Below are positions 46,794-58,538 of a stretch of 64,000 bases of DNA, in pieces. A model generated the notes under the pieces. The model saw nothing but the letters and a program-made list of their open reading frames with translations, did not search any database and was not told where the DNA came from. Position numbers and translations under genes: made by a program. The number at the start of each line of letters is the position of its first letter. Within the stretch, counting starts at the first letter, position 1. The stretch is from Scenedesmus sp. ARA3. Taxonomy: Eukaryota > Chlorophyta > Chlorophyceae > Sphaeropleales > Scenedesmaceae. The stretch covers positions 6,508 to 70,507 of the forward strand of contig RWJK01000914.1 in NCBI GenBank assembly GCA_004335835.1. The letters are read 5' to 3'.

Positions 46794-49242
46794 ATGGTGT
46801 TTCCTTTAGCAGTTCCAGCTTATATCAATGAGCCTTTGAGCTACGCACGCTGGCCAGTGCTGCAGCTCAAGGTCCAGCCCAGGAAGCATGGCTTTCCCGT
46901 CATCCGCTGCAGCCTTAGCATGCCCGGAAGGCATCAGCAGCGTCACTCTGGGAGCCCGCGGCCTGCTGCCGGCCTCGCTTGGTCCAGCGGCCTGCGCCAG
47001 GGCTTCCAGGTGGCCTACCAGTACCAGCAGGTGGCCCTGGAGAAGTCTCTGCAGACGCTGCAACGCGTGGGCACCCTAATTCGATCGACCAGCGTGGATT
47101 GCATGTCAGCTCTGGGCACCAAGAAGCAGGCCAGCCAAGGCCTACCACCGCCAGGTCAGCAGCCCCCTGAAGATGAGCAGCAGCAGGCAGCAGGGCAATC
47201 CAGTGCCCGCCTCAGCCGCTTCATCACCACTGCCAGCAATGCAGAGGTAGCAGCCGCAGCAATGCTGTCAGACTTGAGCAACCTGGCGTACGACGTGCAG
47301 GCAATCAGCGCACAGCGCCTACGGGACACCCACAGCCTCTCCCTGGTGGCGCACAGCAAGCAGGCAGTGGCGCAGCTGCTGCCGTCAGGCTCAGCAGCGG
47401 CACGCGCGCAGCTGCAGGCAGCAGCAGACGCCGACGCAGCCGCACCAATCGCACAGCCCGCCAGCAGCCAGCTGCTGCAGGCGCTGCCAAGGCCAGCAGC
47501 AGTGCGGCGCCGCTCACAGGAGGCAGCAGTGCAAGCTGGCATGCCGCAGAGCCCGGCAGCAGCCGGTGCAGCTCCAGGCGGCTTCTCAGCCTATCTCACC
47601 AGCAGCGCCAGCTTCGGCCAGTCAGGATCAGCACCAACCTCGCCACGCACGCCATTCGTGCTGTCCTCGTTCGCTGAGACAGATGATGCGCCTAGTCCAG
47701 CAGATGGTCAGCTGGCGACGGCATCCGGTGCAGTCAGCAGCCCAAGCACCCCTCGCCGCGCCTCATCTGCTTTGTCAGCAGCAGCACCAAGCCGCAGCGG
47801 CAGCCTTGCAGCGGCTCCTGCAGGCATCGATGTGCCGCTGCTGCAGCTGCAGTCCAGCGGCTCAGCAGGCGCAGCGCTTGCAGCGCAGCTGATGCAGTAC
47901 CAGCTGCAGGATGTTGAGGCGCTGCCTGCAGCACAGTACCAGCTGGCTGGCGATGCAGCGGAGCAGCAGGCCATGCTGGACCTGCAGCAGCAGGAGCAGC
48001 TGGTGCTGCTGGAGATGCAGCACACGCAGCAGCTGCAGGCGCTGCTGCAGCAGGAGCAGGCCATAATGCAGCAGCTGCAGGAGCAGGCGAGCCTTGCCAG
48101 CATGGATGCTGCTGACGACACAGAGAGCAGCGCAGACGTAGCAGCCGGCGGCAACGGCAGCAGCAATGCGTGGTGGTGGCTGCAGCAGCTGCAGCGCCAG
48201 GCGGCAGCAGCTACGGCGCTCGCCACGGCTGCTGCAGCTCCCAACGCCGCTGCTGCTGCCGCGCGCAGCAGCGCGGACGTTCCAAAGCCGGACGCACCTC
48301 CGTCTGACTGGTTTGTCTGCGATGGCCCTGGCGCGGATGGCAGCAATGCAGCTCCCATCCGTTACTTTGTCATCCAGGGCTCCATCACGCTGGACCACTG
48401 GCGCATCAACCTGACCATCGACCCCTGCGAGTTCGAGGGCGGGGCGCTGGGTGGCGTGAAGGTGCACCGCGGCGTGTATGAGGCAGCGCTGGAGATGCTG
48501 GATGTGTTTGTGCCCTACGTGACGGAGCACCTGGCGCAGCACCCTGACGGCATGATCGCCTTCACTGGGCACAGCCTGGGCGGCAGCCTGGCCACGCTGC
48601 TGATGCTGCTGCTGGTGCACAGGTGGGCTGGAGGGGCGTGATGGCGGTTTTTGCGCAGCTGCAGCCTAGCTAGCATGTTGTGTGGTGGCGGGGATGTGCT
48701 TCTTGAGCAAGCCTGGCAATCACCTTCAGTTCCTCTGCATGCGCAAGCCCTCACACGTGTCGTTTGTTTCTCTCCTGCCTCGCCCGCTGCTCACCTGCAG
48801 GGGCATCCTGCCCGCCGCCAACGTGGCCACCGTGCGCACCTTCGGCGCCCCGGCCATCTTCTGCGAGGGCGCAACCGGCTCCCCGCCGGCCGCCGGCTCC
48901 TGCCAGTCCTGCAGCCTGCCCTGCCAGCACCGCAAGGAACGCTCTGCAGCCTCTGCTGCTGCCAGCGCTGCTGCAGCCGCCGCGCACGGCGCGGCCACAG
49001 CTGATGATGCGGCGCATACCGGCGGGCTGCTTGGCAAGCTGGGCCTGGCGCATGAGAAGGTGGTGAACGTGGTGATGACGCGTGACATCGTGCCGCGCGC
49101 ATTTGTGTGTGACTACACGCTGGTGGCGGAGCTGCTCAAGAGCTGGCTGCCCAGCTTCAAAGAGCACGTGGGCCTGGCAGACTGCAAAGAGCACAAGGTG
49201 GGTGCAGGGGGTTGGTTTCTTCGCTGGTATAAACACCACTTT

Positions 49243-49277
<35 letters not shown>

Positions 49278-50421
49278 CACTATGTCACTACTGCAGGGAG
49301 CACAGGGTGGGCCTAGGGCTGTAGCCGCTGGGGGTTGTCTGGGGGTTGCCTGAGGGTGAAGCTGCTGGGCATCGCCAGCTCAGCTGTGGCTGCTGCTGCG
49401 CTCTCTGTGTTGTAGATACGAGTCAAAGTTGCACTGCACTGCCAGATGTCTCATTTGTCAGCATTGATGACGTTTGCTACCATGCACGACCTGACCACTT
49501 TTGTGCGCCTGCTGCTGCTCCGTGTCACCTGCCTCCTCTCTCCCTTGCCCACACCAGGCGTTGTACAACTTCATCGGCACCATTGAGGTGCTGCAGCCCA
49601 GCGCCGCCTGCCCCTTTGTGCTGCCAGACGAGGGCCTCAGCGCCATGCTGCCAGAGCAGGCAGCACTCTACAAGCTCACCGAGCCCTGCTGCAACCTGCC
49701 AGACCCTGCAGCAGCAGCAGAGGAAGAAGCAGAGCGGCCGTCTTTTGCTGAGTTTCTGGCACAGGCCGCTGCCAGCCCCTGCAGCGGCTGCGGCGGGAGC
49801 TGCAGCGTCAGTTGCAGCAGCAGCCACGCTTGTGGCAGCGCCAGCGCTTGCCAGGAGCTCGACAGCAGCAGCTGCAGCAGCTCTCAGCAGGCAGAAGACG
49901 ACAGCAGCAGCAGCGGCCGTGTCAAGAAAGGCAAGCTGGGCAACTTTGGCAGCTGGGGCAGCCTGACCAGCCTGAGCAACCTCAGCCTCACTTCAGCCAT
50001 TGCAGACCTCACCAGCCGCTTCACTTTGACTGCCGGCAACAGCGGCAGCATTGTGAGTGTGCCTGTAACGGCAGAGGAGGCAGCAACCGAGGCAGCAGCA
50101 GCAGCAGTTTGCCAGGCAGTTACAGTTGCTGAGGCTGCTGCGCAAGACGATGTGCCTGCTGAGGTTGCTGCTGCATACCTGGCTGCGCCAGCAGCAGCAG
50201 CGGCGGCTGTAGCTGATGCCGGCAGCAGCAGCAGCACGCAGCCGCAGACGCTGGGTGATGCCATCCTCACGTTCATGAACAGCCCTCACCCCTTGGAGAC
50301 GCTTGGTGAGATGCGTGCGTATGGCCCTGCAGGCCAAATCAGCCGCTTCCATAACCCTAACTCCTACACAGTGGGCCTGCAGCAGCTGTGCGGCGTGCGC
50401 GTGTATGAGCACTCGCAGTGA
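46794..50421 (+). CDS. Class 3 lipase of the plastid lipase (PLIP) type
   Basis: Three exons, join(46794..48622, 48801..49197, 49558..50421), 1029 residues. The core matches plant PLASTID LIPASE proteins: RYFVIQGSITLDHW, then VKVHRGVYEAA, the nucleophile elbow FTGHSLGGSLATLL (Ser about 594), FGAPAIFC, VNVVMTRDIVPRAFVCDY (Asp about 705), then IGTIEVLQPS and HPLETLGEMRAYGP (His about 986 is a possible triad member). PLIP enzymes release acyl groups from phosphatidylglycerol or galactolipids in the plastid. The first 50 or so residues (MVFPLAVPAYINEPL, with Arg- and Ser-rich stretch after) could be a transit peptide. Oddities: about 430 residues of Ala/Ser/Gln-rich sequence before the lipase domain, a Gln-rich coiled-coil-like stretch (about 395-440), and an Ala/Ser insertion between the Asp region and the C-terminal motif. 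Intron 2 has about nine CAG units. Confidence 0.9.
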
Positions 50422-53400
50422 GCGGTGGTGCGCGTGTGGCGCTTCTGCTGTGCCGTGTTGTGCCTTGCGCTGGCATGTTGCAGCAGCTTGTGTGATGGTG
50501 TGGAAGAGATTCGCGCGAGGACAGAGGTGGAGGCATCAAGCAGGATCGGTAGTAATAGCATTAGCACTTTAGCACTAGCACTTTGGTGGGTACCGGGCGG
50601 CAGGGTGTGGTGGTGTATGTGCTGTGTGCCATGCAAGCAGCGGGGCCCCAGCTCCCTGTGCAAGCTGGTGCACTGTGGAGCCCTGTCATATTGAGCTTTT
50701 GCACGTGTTTCAAACGCATACTCTGGCGTTGCCTGAGGCTTTTGCCTGCATAGCTGGTCACGGCTAGTTCATATGTGTAGTGCAGCCTGCTGCTGTGTCA
50801 CGCGGCGCTGCTGTGTGACGCAGCAGCAACTGCTGCTGCAGCACTTGACACCGCGCAACTGCAGGTATGTCTGTGTTTGCGCCGCCACGAATCTGCGACC
50901 AGCCACCCAACCATCGACGCAGCTGTAGATACATTCAGGTTGTGGCTGCATGACTGGCGGCAGCAGGACAGCAAGTTGGGTTGCAGCAGGGCTTGGGTTT
51001 TGTTCGGCTGTTCATAGGCTTGAGTTCTCTCTTGTATCTACGTTCACAGCACTTGCGGGCAGCTGCAGGCAGCGTTCGTGGAGCGTGTGCGGGTTGCTGC
51101 AGTGCATGCAACAGGCCGTTTACGCAAGCTTGTGTTGCTTCAGGTGCCGCAGTACCCCTCATAGGTGGCGTGCATGGTTGTGAGCTGCCTTGCAAGTTGC
51201 CTCTGTGCTCCTGGCCAGGCGTCAGCTGCAGGATGTGCTTTGGCTGCTGATGCTTTAGTTGTGCAGCCATCCTCAACAACACGTGCATTACTAAATGTGC
51301 CAGCTAGATGGTAGAAGGATGTTGCTGCTGGCAGGGGCAGTGCGCAGGTGTGTCATGGACATTGTTATGCAGGCATCGCGGTCAGATATCTCTTGGAATG
51401 ACACTCAGGCGTGTGGCATGCTGCTATGGGTGTGTGCAGCCTGTCAACAAACTGCATGGCATCGCTCTGCTTTGCCTGGCGTGCGTCAAGCTGTGTCAAG
51501 TGGGTGGTGCCAGGCTGGCTTGTATTGTTGTGGGCTTGCTTGTCATATGTGTGCGGGTGTGTGCGTCAATGATCAGATATGTGCTTGTTTGCATGTTGTT
51601 CTTGTGTCTGCTTGCTTGAAGTGGTGCGCTAGGCAACCACACATTTATGTCTTTTGGTCTGGGTGTGTGTGCTTGTGGGTGCTAGCCTGCTGAAACAATG
51701 GCATGCTTCTGGTGGCATGAAAGGGCGTGCCAACGCAGGCTGCTGCTGTTTTTGGGAGCGCTGCTGGCTGCGGTCTCTCCTGTGTGAGACGCTGGCTGCT
51801 GCCATCAGGCGGCCTTTGCAGCCATGTGCACTTCCAGCGACGGCAGTGGGGCGTTATCACCTGGTCTTGGACTCTGCAGCAGGATGGGCATGCGATTGAC
51901 AACAACAAAAGGTTGCTCTTTTGAGTGGTGTGCTGTGCATGTGGGCGCAGGCGGATAGCCTGCTGCCCGGCAGGAGTGAAGCACTGGCATGCATCAACAC
52001 ACCACATGTGTACACTACGCATGCGCGCCTGGCTGCCTGTCGCAATCAGGCAGCAGTGACTTGCAGGAGAAGAGCTGCTGCAGCTGTCTGGCTGCAGCGC
52101 GTGTCCCAGCCCCTGTGCTGTGATTTATTGTTGCATGCTGTTAGCTGTGAATGTGAGTGTTGCACTCTCTGTGTACCCTGAACCCTCCTGTGTCTTTGCA
52201 CACCACAGCCTTGCGGGGGCTGTGCTGTGCTCGAGCCAAGAAGGAATTTGTGCATTCTGGCAGTGTTTTGCATGCATGGCCAACCTCAGCAACCACAGGC
52301 GGTGCTGTGCTGTGCCGCGCTTGCCACCTACATTGTTGTGCCAGCAGCAGGGTATGACAGCAGGGCATGGAATAAAAGGATGGGCCACTGTTGCTGTTGT
52401 GATGTGTGGGTGTGAGCGCAGCAGCGTTGTGTTGGTGATGCTTGTGTGCGCGTGTCTGTACCAACAGGCTGTGTGCTGTCGCTGATACAGCACCTTAATG
52501 CTGACCATCATCAAGCTGCTGTTTTTTGACAAGCTCTCTTTGGCAGTGATTGCACCACCCTGCCGCATCAAAACCAACGGCTTGCTATGTTCCGGCATTG
52601 CTCGCCACTGGTGCTTTTTGGAAGGAAGCCAGCAGAATGAGACTTTACTGGAGCCGTTGCAACACTTTGCGGCTCGTTGGGGAAGATTTTGTGAAATGGT
52701 GGACTGCAGTTTTGGCATCACATGGCAGTCGTGACACATGCACTTTACGCTGCTTCTTCACTGCAGCGGACGTGACCAATGAGAGCCTGCTGGCAATGGA
52801 TCGCAGGCATTTTTGCAACGCACCTGACGCAATTTTTGCTTGCATCTTATGGTTCTGTATGGCTTACAACGGTATGCATTGGCTGTGTTTTGACTTTGCA
52901 TCTGCAGCTCAAGCTTGCTTTTGTGATCATCTGGCTGTGCCTGTGATTTGGCCCGTGCCAAGTTGGCGGCCAGTGGCAGCTGCTGGTGCAGCGTGCGCTG
53001 TCAGACCACCACTGCCAGCAACCATCAAGCTGGCACGAATGACTGCTTTTCTTTTGCACCCTTTGTGGCTCTGCATGGCTGGCTGCCGCGCACGGTGGCA
53101 GCCGTGGAGCTTTTTGTTTGTTCTTTGAGTGACGCGTTGACCAACGCGTGAGTGCTGATGCCTGCGTGAGGCACTGTCGTGTGGCGTTGCCGAACGTGGG
53201 GGCGTGGCTGCATGCAAGGTGGGGCTTGCTTGCCAGAACTGCTTGTGTTTTGCGTGCTCGCCAATGTGCGGTATGCAAGGCTGCGTGAGTGCTGCAGAGG
53301 AGCAGGAACCCGGATGTGAAGGGTAGTGCACGTGGCACTTGGTAGGAGCGCGTGGCAGGCAGCAAGCCGCACTTGTTTTCTTTGACCAGACAGCATTTGT

Positions 53401-54336
53401 ATTTGAATTTGAACAATGGCGGCTGTGCCCACAGCAGGTGTGACTGCTAGGTGAGTGCCTTGCCGCCTGAGAGGCGTGTGTCGGCTGCTGGCTTGGCTGT
53501 GCTGCTTGTCGCCAGCAGGTTGAGCTGCTGTGCTGCAGCAGCACAGCCTTCCAGTGGAACAGCACAGGTTTGATCGCTCCCTTTTGGTTCTTTGTGTGAC
53601 AGGTTGAAGTGCGCAAGGGAGATGGCAGCATTGTGCGTTCACGATGCTTCAGGCTGCTCACCCGTGTGTGGTGACAATGAAATTCGATGCTGATTACTTG
53701 ATGGTTGTGAGCGCAGTTGATACACTGCAGCTTGATGACATGAAATCCATGGCGCAGCTGGCGCGGATCTGGCTGCTTGTGCTTCTGTCAATAAACATGT
53801 AACATCAGACGCAATGTGCTGAGCAGCAGGTGACAGAGGTTTTGCGTCCCAACCATCAGCAGCTGATGTCAGAGTTGCTGAAACGTAGGCGCCTACGTTG
53901 CCGGCAGAGTTGTACAGGGCACTACCTTGCCAGGTACTATCACAGCACCTGAGCCTCTGGAACCAACAGGTCTGGCAACCATTGACGTCAACCGCTAGCC
54001 TCGAGATCCTTTTCAAGCACATCGCAAACGCACCACAGGCTTTTAGATGCGCATTTAAGCCACGCGGGACCCTCAGGGTGTCTGCTGAGAGCCTGTCTTT
54101 GCAGTGTTCAGCAAGCCCTGACGCGTGACAGTGAAGGTTGAGGACACAAAGACGTCTCATATAGTTTAATATTTCACTCTTAATACCTTCATTACTGCTA
54201 ACGAAATACCGTTGGTTGTGCTTACTGCCGCAGTACAAGACCAGCTGCACTTCCCGCCTGGCGCGATGCGTGTACTTTCGGCTTGTGCCACTGGACAAAG
54301 CAAAGCATGAACGAACACAACGGCTGACACAATTCA
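50422..54336 (+). other. GT-rich flank of lipase gene and upstream DNA of gene B
   Basis: For about 3.2 kb after the lipase stop the plus strand is GT-rich, as after the MYB gene. Open frames, including 192 codons at 52550-53128 and antisense frames of over 200 codons, look random. The first good plus-strand TGTAA I found is near 53799. The last few hundred bases before 54337 align with DNA upstream of gene A's coding region and form the leader of gene B. No RNA gene or mobile element seen. Confidence 0.4.
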
Positions 54337-57205
54337 ATGAAGTTTGCTCCAGCCGGCAGCAAGCCCAATAACAGTAGCCTTTCAAGCAGCAGCAGCATCG
54401 CATCAACGGGCTACAGCAACTATAGGTCCCGTTCGCATCCAGCACTGCAGGCACACCGCGATACACCAAACAGCGATGTGCTGGAGCTACTCGTTGACGT
54501 CAGCTGGCTTGATGTCTCAGAACTGGCTTGCTTAAGCAGCTGCAACAAGGCGTTCAGGGAGGCAGTAGATTCAGTGCTGCTGCGCAGAGCACCAGTCCTG
54601 CTGCCCTTTGCCGTTGAGCAGGCGGCAGCAGACACAACAGATGATGACAGAAGCACCAGCAACAAGCAGCATGCTAAAATGGCACTGCAGCTGCTGGCAG
54701 CCATGGCACGTGCCAGGGTCTGCATCAGCCCTACTGTTGTGCCATATGTAGCGTACTGCATCAACATGGACAACATGCCTCAGGATGTAGCCACAGGCCT
54801 TGTGCGTGCAGGGATGAGGGTCAGCTTTGAGCAGCCCTGCAAGCATCCAGCAACAGAACAGCAGGCTGGGAGGTGTGGGTGAAGGCTGCAGCTGCAGTGG
54901 GAGCAGAGCGGTACAATGTGCCAGTAGGATCCGGAGCGGCTGTGCTGCTGCTTGCTGGCCTGCCCTCCTGGCTGGAGGTGATGTGCTACAAGCCTGTCGA
55001 CCTGTTGAGGGCCGACGAGCGGCTCTTCCTGCAAGCAAACTTCTGTAGCACAAAGCTGTATGGTTGACGCTTGCAGTGCATGATTGGGCACTGCTTTCAG
55101 CTGAAGTGACAGCATGGTAGGCAGGAGCTGCCAGCCGTAAATTGCCAGTGCAAAGCTGGGTAGTTCTGCAATCTTTTCAGCAGCTTTGCATGCCACTTGA
55201 ACTCCATCAAACACATGTGACAGAGGGGTAATTTCATCTGCCAAATCATGCACATGCGCTGCAGGCACGGCAACTGATGGAGACTGCCATCACGCCCCCA
55301 GCATCACTGCCCTCACTCCTGCAGCTGGCGTGCAGCATGCAGCTCATGAGCGAGCGCAACCAAGCGGCTACGCTGTTGACAGCCATCACCTACAACTGCA
55401 GGCAGCAGGCATCATCAACAGCCTGGGAGCAGTTGGTGGCAGAGACGCTGGATTTAGAGCTTGCAGCAAGCCTGTTCCTGGCAGCAGCAGCAGCACGCAA
55501 AAATCTTGAAGCATTGAAGATACTTGACCAAATCAAGCCTGCAGCAGTGCCAGAGGCAATATTTGGTAGCGTGTTAGCAGACGCCGTAGAGCATAGGCAG
55601 ACGGAGCTGCTGCGTGTGCTGTGCAAGCACAGTGGCATGGCTGCAGCAACAACCAGCACGGGACAGCTGGTTGTGTCGCTGCTGCAGGCATCGATGGATG
55701 ACAAATACACGGCAGGAGTGGAGCACCTGCTGCTCAGCAAGGCCGTGGTGCAGCACTTGGGCTCGTTGCCAGGTGTGCAGCAGCTGAGCAGCGATCACAT
55801 CGCAGAGCTGCTTGCATCTGTCACCAGGGCGTCAAGCCAACGCGTCAATGAAGTGCTGGCTGAGCCTGGGGCACTGCCAGCAGATGCCAGTGCTGAGACC
55901 AGCAGCCATGAATACGAGGCATGTGTGCAGGTGCTGTGTCGCATGCCGCAGGCCATCCATGTACAGCACAGCGCCATCGTCACGGTGTTGAGTGGCGTGC
56001 TGGCGACACCATATCAGCACATAGCCTCAGCTGCGCTCTGCGACCTTGTGAATCAGAGTATTGAGTATGCACGTGGACAGCAGCAGCAGCAGCAGCAGCA
56101 GGGCCAGCAGCAGCAGCAACAGGCGCCTGCTTATACTAGTGATGAGGCAGCGCAGCTGTTGAGAGGAGCACTGCAGGGCTACCGACAATCTAGCAGCAAC
56201 ACCTTGGCAAGCCTTCAGCAACTGTGCAGCATGCAGGTCATTCAGGAGGCGGCAGATGCAAAAGCCATAGCAGCGCAGCTGCCGTGTGCCTTGTCTTTTT
56301 GTTGCCGTCGTGCCTGGTTGGACCCCTTTTGTATGTGCACTGAGCCAGCAGCAGCAGCCTACAACACCATCACCAGCATTGTCAGGCTGCTGCTGGGGCT
56401 GCCAGCTGCAGCACGTATCACAGCACACCAGCTTGCAAATTACATGGCCACAATTCTTTCAGAGTGCGTTGATGATGACATGTGCGAGGCTCTGATGAAG
56501 CAACTGATGTGCAGCTGTGGCGGCAGGTTGCCAGGGCCAGGCACGTATGGCAATACAATGCTGCGCTTGACACGCTGCTGCCTGCGCCGCAAGACGGGCA
56601 GGGGCATTGTCACATGCATGCAGATGCTGTTCAAGGACCCGAAATCGCAGCAGCTGCAGGCAGGCAGCGTGTATGAGCTGCTGCTGGGTGCAGTGAAGCT
56701 GCAGCAGCAGCCAGCAACTGTCTCGCGCGTGCTGCATGTTCTCATGCAGCTGCCAGCATCAAGACAGCTGACAGTCACCCACATTGTGAGGCTGCTGTCA
56801 GAGGCATTGACCAGGCCGTCAGTTGATGAAGCAGATGACAGCAGCCAAGCCGTGCTTGTGCTGTGCGCATTGCCACGCGCACAGGACTTGCCATCACAGC
56901 GCTTTCCACAGTTTTTACAGGCTGCCATCAAGGGCGGCTACCACCAGGCCATCAGGGCGCTGTGTGCACTGCCAGGGGCGCGCGGGCTGCAGCCAGAGCA
57001 GCGCGCTGCGCTGCTGGCTGTTGGCAAGGAGGCTGGTGTGCCGGATGCGGCACTTGAGCCGCTAGCCAAGCCAGCGTTAGTCCAGCTGCCTGTGGGCCCA
57101 CCGCTAGCACTGGGTGGCAGCAGCAGCAGGCAGAGGGTGGGTGGGGTGCCAGGTCAGGCCACTACTGCCAAATGCCGGCCGCTGAGCGGTGCAGAGGCTG
57201 TATAG
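54337..57205 (+). CDS. Gene B: frameshifted paralog of gene A, possible pseudogene
   Basis: Homolog of gene A on the opposite strand. The first part (from MKFAPAGSKPNNSS, 54337) carries the F-box-like LELLVDVSWLDVSELACLSS. Near 54830 one base is missing relative to gene A (gene A: FEQLLQASSNRTAGWEVW), so the frame runs to a stop at 54882; the correct frame resumes as WVKAAAAVGAERYNVPVGSG up to about 55013. The donor used in gene A (CTG|GTGGGT) is CTG|TTGAGG here and so lost. The acceptor at 55264 is kept, and 55265..57205 stays open for 646 codons, ending with the helical repeats (ALCALPGARGLQPEQRAALL). An internal stretch of about 140 residues present in gene A is missing around 55755. Either recent decay, a changed gene structure, or base errors in the assembly. 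Confidence 0.6.
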
Positions 57206-58033
57206 TGGCACTGTTGCGACTTGATTGACTGACAAGTGCGAGGGAGTTGCCGGGTTGCCAGCTGCTTGCAAGTCACTTGGTGACGTCACCAATCTCTGAT
57301 TGCTTTTGACTGCAAGTGACTGAGGCAACTCAGCTTCATGTTGGATCTGGCAAGGCTGCTGCGGTGGGCACATCGCAGTTGTAACACATGCATTTCCACG
57401 CAACTGAGTGTAGTGCGAGGAATGTGATTGCCTGCCGCACCACCTGCTTAAACAGTTCTGCATATGCCTGTGTCTGCAGGCAGGCAGGTGATGACCCGTG
57501 AGTCAGCAAATTCAAAGCAGACACCGGCCGCATGCAGCACCACACAAGCACCCCCTACTCCGACAAGTGGGCAAGCTGGATATTGCTACTGCAGCCTGTG
57601 AATACAAGTCGAAAAAATGACGCAGGGTCCGCAAACCGCGGAACCATTAGATCAAAGCCACTCTGTTTGCAGAGGTCGCGGCAACCTGCTGCAGCAGTGC
57701 ATCAGTACTGATATGGCCTCACAGCACATCCATTCCACCGCAACAACCTGCTGCCCCGAGGTTTACACCCTCACTGATCTTGTGTGTACACGACTCAATG
57801 TCGATCATCTCTCGCCCGTGCAGAATTGCATCTTTCCACCATGCGTTTCATAGGCACTGTTCAAAACAGTCATACCTGATCAAGCTTTAAAGGTTGTTGT
57901 CGCTGGCGCAGCATGCTACATGAGCCCTGCAACACCATACATTCACTTATACGACCAAATGTTCGAGATTTGTCGTTGTTTGCTGCGTATTTCCACAGTA
58001 GTCATGATCCCGTAACGCACTAGCACCTGCAGG
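57206..58033. other. Intergenic between genes B and D
   Basis: A 3' flank of gene B with a TGTAA at 57380-57384, then DNA leading to the conserved upstream block of gene D. The open frames are short. Nothing else is recognisable. Confidence 0.4.
57380..57384 (+). terminator. Candidate poly(A) signal for gene B
   Basis: TGTAA about 175 bases after the gene B stop, an ordinary distance for green algae. Its presence fits gene B still being, or having recently been, a transcribed gene. Confidence 0.4.
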
Positions 58034-58049
58034 TTGACCTTCTGCTCCG

Positions 58050-58127
58050 ACCTTCCCAGCTGCGAAGGTCACGTTCTTCGGAAGGTAGGAATGTCTCAGC
58101 GGTGGCAGGTCATCCCTAGGATAAAAG
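58050..58127 (+). promoter_or_regulatory. Conserved upstream block of gene D with TATA-like end
   Basis: Contains GACCTTCCCAGCTGCGAAGGT, CGGAAGGTAGGAATGTCTCA, GCGGTGGCAGGTCAT and GGATAAAAGC (58118-58127), matching the blocks upstream of genes C and E. A second conserved segment (TACTGGGACTG, GAACAGC, CTCAGCGC) follows at about 58195-58250 and is also found before C and E. Confidence 0.55.
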
Positions 58128-58538
58128 CAACAAAAGCCCAAGAACCTCCGCGGAAATTGACCGCATTATCACCGCAGCACAGCAGCGTCTACATGTACTG
58201 GGACTGTTTTGACCCTGCTGAACAGCTATCGTGCTCAGCGCCTCGGGCCATTGTAAGAGACTAGAAGGACCCATTCATCGGCGAATCACGCTAAAGTGAC
58301 TATATTCGACATCATCAGGTGCATGTGAGTGCTGCGAGTTGCCAAACCCCATGCTTGGCCCTTGCTAGCTGTCCGACTGCAGCTGCTGGACTCCCCAGCC
58401 TGCTGCACCTGGCTTTATCAAGTCTTGTAAGACCAGTGTGGAACAAGTGTTGCCAAACAAATAACCGGCTTGGTGCTGCCTGCGCCAACTAACTGTTGCT
58501 GACAACATGATCCCTCTGCAGCAGCACTGCTGCTCACC

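Noticed and set aside
53639..54469. 276-codon minus-strand frame over the start of gene B
   Set aside because: It is antisense to the F-box-like region of gene B and its leader; no protein features.
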